From contig JAIWOL010000154.1 in the NCBI GenBank assembly GCA_020216925.1, forward strand, positions 1 to 18,787: a DNA stretch of 18,787 nucleotides, given 5' to 3'. The position numbers and the translations under genes were made by a program. The DNA is from Thiobacillus sp. (GTDB lineage: Bacteria > Pseudomonadota > Gammaproteobacteria > Burkholderiales > Thiobacillaceae). Below the pieces are notes generated by a model that made no database searches, had not been told where the DNA came from, and saw nothing but the letters and a program-made list of their open reading frames with translations. Shown piece after piece: positions 15,508-18,787 of this stretch. How positions within the stretch are numbered: the first letter of the stretch is position 1; every line of letters starts with the position of its first letter.

Positions 15508-15532
15508 GGGCGGGGCCGTGGCAAGCCCCGCG

Positions 15533-15538
15533 ATTGTA
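15533..15538 (-). promoter_or_regulatory. Possible -10 box upstream of mgtE
   Basis: The minus strand reads TACAAT, 26 bp before the mgtE ATG, between mtgA and mgtE. No clear -35 is visible. It may allow separate transcription of mgtE, msbA and the TtcA gene. Confidence 0.35.
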
Positions 15539-15547
15539 ACGTGTGAA

Positions 15548-16249
15548 TCAGCGCGGCACCCGCGCGTGATCCATGTAGCGTTTGATCAGGGCCACCCGCT
15601 TCTGGTAGGCGCGGGAACTGCGGTGATGTTCGTACCAGCGGGGGTTGGGCACCATCGCGGCGAGTTTCGCCGCCTGGTCGCGGCTGAGCAGGGCGGCGGG
15701 TTTCCGGTAATAGCGGCGCGCCGCCGCTTCCGCGCCGTAGATGCCGTTGCCCCATTCGATTACGTTGAGGTATACCTCGAGAATACGGCGCTTGCTCCAG
15801 GTGGATTCAATCATCAGGGTGATGACGGCTTCCTGGCCCTTGCGCAGGAAACTGCGTTCGCCGGACAGAAACAGGTTTTTCGCCAGTTGCTGGCTGATGG
15901 TCGAACCGCCGGCCACCAGCCGGCCTTTCTTCAGGTTTTTCTTTACCGCCGCCTCGATGCCTTCAACGTCAAAGCCCTCGTGGTCGAGGAACTTGCCGTC
16001 TTCTGCCGCAACGATGGCGCGCTTCAGGTGGATCGAGATTTTTTCGTAGGGCACCCAGTGGTGGTGCAACCCGGCGTCCGGGTTTTTTTCCTGCTGCTGC
16101 GCGAGCCCTGCCGACATGAAGGCGGTCGAGGTCGGATTGTGGTCGATCCACCAGAGCACATGGGCAAAAAGCCAGGCCTGGTAGAGCAAAACCAGGGCCG
16201 CCAGCGTCAGCAGCAGATTGCGCGTCCAGCGCAGCAAGCCAAGGATCAT
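15548..16249 (-). CDS. mtgA: Monofunctional biosynthetic peptidoglycan transglycosylase
   Basis: MtgA polymerises lipid II into glycan strands in the periplasm, anchored to the inner membrane. The 233-residue protein has one N-terminal membrane helix (about 8-30) and the GT51 motifs: [17 protein letters not shown] with catalytic E83, [23 protein letters not shown] (111-133), [13 protein letters not shown] with the second glutamate E140, and [25 protein letters not shown]. The open frame extends to 16366, but those added residues are a shadow of aroE. The ATG at 16249 overlaps the aroE TGA as ATGA and gives the standard length. No transpeptidase domain follows, so it is the monofunctional type. 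Confidence 0.95.
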   Translation of the reverse strand: MILGLLRWTRNLLLTLAALVLLYQAWLFAHVLWWIDHNPTSTAFMSAGLAQQQEKNPDAGLHHHWVPYEKISIHLKRAIVAAEDGKFLDHEGFDVEGIEAAVKKNLKKGRLVAGGSTISQQLAKNLFLSGERSFLRKGQEAVITLMIESTWSKRRILEVYLNVIEWGNGIYGAEAAARRYYRKPAALLSRDQAAKLAAMVPNPRWYEHHRSSRAYQKRVALIKRYMDHARVPR

Positions 16250-17043
16250 GCGCGCAGGCCCGCGATGACCGGCGCCGTGTCGGGGCGCACGCCGCGCCAT
16301 ACGTAGAAGGCCTCGGCGGCCTGCTCCACCAGCATGCCCAGGCCGTCGGCCGTGGCTGCGCCGCATTCGCGCGCCAGGGCGAGAAACGGCGTGTCACGGC
16401 CGTACATCATGTCGTAGGCCAGCGTGCGCGGCGAGAAAATCGCGCGTGAAACCGGCGGCAGGTCGCCGGCCAGGCTCGCCGACGTGGCGTTGATCACCGC
16501 GTCAAAGGCGGTGTCCGGTTCGGCAAAGCCGGTGCCGCTGACCCGGCCATCGAACAGGGCGGCAAGGGCAACCGCCTTGTCGACCGTGCGGTTGGCGACG
16601 ACGAGGTGTGCCACACCGGCATCGAGCAAGGGGCCGATCACGCCGCGGGCCGCGCCGCCGGCACCCAGCAGCAGGATGCGCGCGCCGGCGAGTTCGACCC
16701 GCAGATTGCGGGTGAGGTCGGCAACCAGCCCGGCCCCATCGGTATTGTCCCCTGTAATGTCGGCACCATCGAGCAACAGGGTGTTGACAGCGCCAGCGAG
16801 GCTGGCGCGCGGGGTTCGGGCGGCGGCGAGCCGGAAGGCTTCTTCCTTGAACGGTACGGTTACATTGGCCCCGCGCCCGCCGTGCGCCATGAAGTCGGCA
16901 AGGCTGGCCGCAAATCCGTCCAGCGGAGCGAGGATGGCTTCGTAGCTCAGTGTCTCGCCGGTCTGCCGGGCGAACGCGGCATGGATCTGCGGCGATTTGG
17001 AATGCGCGATGGGGTGTCCGAAAACAGCGTAGCGGTCGATCAT
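16246..17043 (-). CDS. aroE: Shikimate dehydrogenase
   Basis: AroE reduces 3-dehydroshikimate to shikimate with NADPH, on the way to aromatic amino acids. The 265-residue protein has the substrate-binding SKSP (15-18), NVTVPFK with catalytic K66, GDNTDG (98-103) with the paired aspartate, the glycine-rich [11 protein letters not shown] (124-134) and the NADP-region NRT. It is the normal length. It begins 30 bp after the rhodanese stop and is overlapped by mtgA, so the genes are probably one operon. Adjacent aroE and mtgA is an arrangement I recall from betaproteobacteria. Confidence 0.96.
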   Translation of the reverse strand: MIDRYAVFGHPIAHSKSPQIHAAFARQTGETLSYEAILAPLDGFAASLADFMAHGGRGANVTVPFKEEAFRLAAARTPRASLAGAVNTLLLDGADITGDNTDGAGLVADLTRNLRVELAGARILLLGAGGAARGVIGPLLDAGVAHLVVANRTVDKAVALAALFDGRVSGTGFAEPDTAFDAVINATSASLAGDLPPVSRAIFSPRTLAYDMMYGRDTPFLALARECGAATADGLGMLVEQAAEAFYVWRGVRPDTAPVIAGLRA

Positions 17044-17073
17044 GGGCGCGATTCTAACCGCGCCCGCGACAAC

Positions 17074-17529
17074 TCAGCGTTGTTGCCAGGGCAGGCCGCG
17101 CTGCTTCCAGCCGTTGAGGCTGGCGCGATGACCGCTGGCTTTGTCGAGATCGCCTTCAAAGCCTTCAAGAATGTTGTAGCAGCCGCCCCGCCCCGCTGCC
17201 GCACACGCCGCAGCAGCAAAATGTGAACGATGGCCGCTGCGACAGATGAACAGGAGCAAGGATTCCGGATCGGTCGCCTGTTTCAGCTGGGCAAGGAAAT
17301 GCGGATTCAGGACCCAGCCTGGCCAGGATTGCCATTCCACGTGAACCGCCCCCGGCACCGTGCCGACCAGTTCCAGTTCGGCGTGCGAGCGCACATCGAC
17401 CAGCCGTGTGCCCGGCGCCAGGTCCAGCAGCTCGTAGGCTTCGTGCGGCAGCAAGGCTCCGGCGTAGGCGAGATTGAGCGTCTCGCGGCGGCTGTGCGCG
17501 GTATCGAGCAATTCGGTGATGCGCCCCAT
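17074..17529 (-). CDS. Rhodanese-like sulfurtransferase
   Basis: This 151-residue single-domain protein has the rhodanese active-site loop C96-R-S-G-H-R-S102 in [23 protein letters not shown], preceded by [29 protein letters not shown]. The cysteine that would carry a persulphide is present, so it should be active. It has no signal peptide and is probably cytosolic. The frame opens further upstream to 17580. The ATG at 17529 is chosen because a purine-rich AAAGGGGG lies about 10-18 bases before it and because the rhodanese domain needs no extension. It is the promoter-proximal gene of a long minus-strand operon. A role in sulphur transfer in a sulphur-oxidising organism would fit but is inference. 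Confidence 0.9.
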   Translation of the reverse strand: MGRITELLDTAHSRRETLNLAYAGALLPHEAYELLDLAPGTRLVDVRSHAELELVGTVPGAVHVEWQSWPGWVLNPHFLAQLKQATDPESLLLFICRSGHRSHFAAAACAAAGRGGCYNILEGFEGDLDKASGHRASLNGWKQRGLPWQQR

Positions 17530-17552
17530 ATCAGTTTTCCCCCTTTGTAGGC

Positions 17553-17580
17553 AGTATATGAAGCAAACAGGCCACCGCAA
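17553..17580 (-). promoter_or_regulatory. Sigma-70-like promoter for the rhodanese-aroE operon
   Basis: The minus strand reads TTGCGG at 17580-17575 and TATACT at 17558-17553, with a 16-bp spacer. Transcription should start near 17546, giving a leader of about 17 nt. Confidence 0.6.
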
Positions 17581-17586
17581 TCGCGC

Positions 17587-17601
17587 GCACCATTTAAGTG
17601 C
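17587..17601 (+). promoter_or_regulatory. NtrC-like binding site 1
   Basis: GCACC-ATTTA-AGTGC departs by one base from the NtrC dyad GCACC-N5-GGTGC. Its centre lies about 141 bp before the predicted sigma-54 start. Confidence 0.7.
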
Positions 17602-17617
17602 GTCCTCGCGTCAAAAC

Positions 17618-17632
17618 GCACCACTATTGTGC
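17618..17632 (+). promoter_or_regulatory. NtrC-like binding site 2
   Basis: GCACC-ACTAT-TGTGC departs by one base from the NtrC dyad. Its centre lies 31 bp from site 1 (about three helical turns) and about 110 bp before the predicted sigma-54 start. Confidence 0.7.
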
Positions 17633-17657
17633 TTGTATGCCTGGGGCCGGACATGGC

Positions 17658-17685
17658 TTGCTTGCCCGGGGCCTTGTGGCACAAT
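17658..17685 (+). promoter_or_regulatory. Possible sigma-70 promoter for glnA
   Basis: TTGCTT at 17658-17663 and CACAAT at 17680-17685 are separated by 16 bp. It would give nitrogen-independent basal expression, as glnAp1 does in E. coli. Confidence 0.45.
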
Positions 17686-17708
17686 GCCGGTCGACCTGTT
17701 TTGTTGCA

Positions 17709-17724
17709 TGGCACGGTTGCTGCT
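17709..17724 (+). promoter_or_regulatory. Sigma-54 (RpoN) promoter for glnA
   Basis: TGGCACGGTTGCTGCT has the GG-N10-GC spacing of the -24/-12 promoter and one mismatch in the -12 TTGCW block. The start should fall near 17735. Confidence 0.8.
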
Positions 17725-17815
17725 AAAGGGCTTTTCGTGTGACGCTTCCGCGTCGAACATCCGAGCGCCGGACAACGTCGTCATTTCATTCATTCAGTTA
17801 TCTAGGAGATCCAGC

Positions 17816-18787
17816 ATGGTCGTGGCCGATGTCATCAAGAAAATCCAGGACGAGGAAATCAAATTCGTCGACCTGCGTTTCACCGACACCCGGGGCAAGG
17901 AGCAGCACGTTTCAATTCCCTCGCGCATCGTGACCGAAGAGTGGTTCGAAGACGGCCACCCCTTCGATGGCTCGTCGATCGCCGGCTGGAAAGGCATACA
18001 GGCTTCCGACATGCTGCTCAAGGCCGACCCGGATTCGGCCTACGTCGACCCCTTTTTCGACGAGCCCACCCTGAATATGACCTGCGACGTGATCGAGCCG
18101 TCCGACGGCAAGGGTTATGAGCGCGATCCGCGGTCGGTCGCCAAGCGCGCCGAGGCTTACCTCAAGTCGACCGGCATCGCCGACACCGCCTATTTCGGCC
18201 CCGAGCCCGAGTTCTTCATCTTCGATTCGATCACCTGGCACGACAACATGTCGGGTTGCGGCGTGCAGATCAATTCGGAAGAAGCCGCCTGGTCGTCGGC
18301 CGAGAAATTCGAGAACGGCAATACCGGCCACCGCCCCGGCATCAAGGGCGGCTATTTCCCGGTGCCGCCGGTCGACAGCCTGCAGGACATCCGCGCCGCG
18401 ATGGTGCTGGCGCTGGAAGAGGCCGGCATTCCGGTCGAGGTGTTCCACCACGAGGTGGCGACCGCCGGCCAGTGCGAGATCGGTACCGTGTTCAACACGC
18501 TGACCAAACGCGCCGACTGGACGCAGACACTGAAATACATCGTGCAGAACGTTGCCCACGCCTACGGCAAGACCGCGACCTTCATGCCCAAACCCATCGT
18601 CGGCGACAACGGCTCCGGCATGCACGTGCACCAGTCGTTGTGGAAAGACGGCAAGAACCTGTTTGCTGGCGACGGCTACGCCGGCCTGTCGGAACTGTGC
18701 CTGTACTACATCGGCGGCATCATCAAGCACGCCAAGGCGCTGAACGCGATCACCAACCCGTCGACCAACTCGTACAAGCGTCTGGTG
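17816..18787 (+). CDS. glnA: Glutamine synthetase type I, 5' part (runs off the window)
   Basis: GlnA condenses glutamate and ammonia with ATP, the main ammonia-assimilation step. The first 324 of roughly 470 residues are visible and read open to the last base. Motifs are the N-terminal VKFTDxxG-like [35 protein letters not shown] (51-66), the metal-binding [11 protein letters not shown] (127-137), [10 protein letters not shown] (179-188), [13 protein letters not shown] (211-223), [18 protein letters not shown] (259-276) and the start of [11 protein letters not shown]. The adenylylation tyrosine lies beyond the window. The ATG at 17816 follows AGGAG at 17804-17808. It has a sigma-54 promoter and two upstream NtrC-like sites, so nitrogen limitation should induce it. 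Confidence 0.97.
   Translation, partial: MVVADVIKKIQDEEIKFVDLRFTDTRGKEQHVSIPSRIVTEEWFEDGHPFDGSSIAGWKGIQASDMLLKADPDSAYVDPFFDEPTLNMTCDVIEPSDGKGYERDPRSVAKRAEAYLKSTGIADTAYFGPEPEFFIFDSITWHDNMSGCGVQINSEEAAWSSAEKFENGNTGHRPGIKGGYFPVPPVDSLQDIRAAMVLALEEAGIPVEVFHHEVATAGQCEIGTVFNTLTKRADWTQTLKYIVQNVAHAYGKTATFMPKPIVGDNGSGMHVHQSLWKDGKNLFAGDGYAGLSELCLYYIGGIIKHAKALNAITNPSTNSYKRLV

Larger units (their letters stand above)
17530..17815. other. Divergent control region between rhodanese and glnA
   Basis: This 286-bp stretch holds no gene. On the plus strand it contains two NtrC-like dyads, a sigma-70-like promoter, a sigma-54 promoter and a glnA leader with a small hairpin GACGC(TTCC)GCGTC at 17741-17754. On the minus strand it holds a sigma-70-like promoter for the rhodanese operon. 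The parts are listed separately. Confidence 0.8.

Noticed and set aside
17677..17691. A second sigma-54 promoter at TGGCAC
   Set aside because: The GG-N10-GC spacing fails (GT where GC is required), and the -12 block does not match.

Overview
The window is a GC-rich, tightly packed chromosomal segment that reads as a betaproteobacterium, probably Thiobacillus or a relative. That placement is my inference from gene content, from -10 boxes of the type TAGAAT or TACAAT, and from an S-adenosylhomocysteine (SAH) riboswitch ahead of ahcY; I could not search a database. Nothing suggests a prophage, insertion sequence or genomic island. This is core metabolism, and the interest lies in the regulatory DNA and a few small or unusual elements.

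Layout. Positions 1-4554, minus strand: two tandem lipid A acyltransferases, a GNAT acetyltransferase, dapF, a DUF484 protein and the 5' part of xerC, read in that order. The dapF-DUF484-xerC order matches Escherichia coli. Positions 4555-4713 are a divergent control region with a possible Shine-Dalgarno-sequestering hairpin in the metK leader. Positions 4714-6954, plus strand: metK and a CaCA-family exchanger (yrbG). Positions 6971-7281: an extended -10 promoter, a 47-residue very basic protein I do not recognise, and three tandem copies of one intrinsic terminator. Positions 7300-10046, plus strand: promoter, SAH riboswitch, ahcY, a four-helix PF04020 membrane protein and metF. With metK this covers S-adenosylmethionine (SAM) synthesis, SAH clearance and supply of methyl-folate. 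Convergent to it, positions 10085-11508, minus strand, hold a class V aminotransferase overlapped by a small unknown protein.

Positions 11580-17529, minus strand, form a long probable operon read as rhodanese, aroE, mtgA, mgtE, msbA and a TtcA-family gene. Most junctions downstream of aroE are ATGA overlaps. It combines shikimate synthesis, peptidoglycan polymerisation, magnesium import, lipid A export and tRNA thiolation. Positions 17530-17815 are a divergent control region with a sigma-54 promoter for glnA and two NtrC-like dyads 31 bp apart, arranged like the E. coli glnA enhancer. glnA begins at 17816 and runs off the window.

The best candidates for something undescribed are the 47-residue basic protein with its triple terminator and the metK leader hairpin. 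The SAH riboswitch and the NtrC/sigma-54 control of glnA are known classes, but the sequence supports them well.
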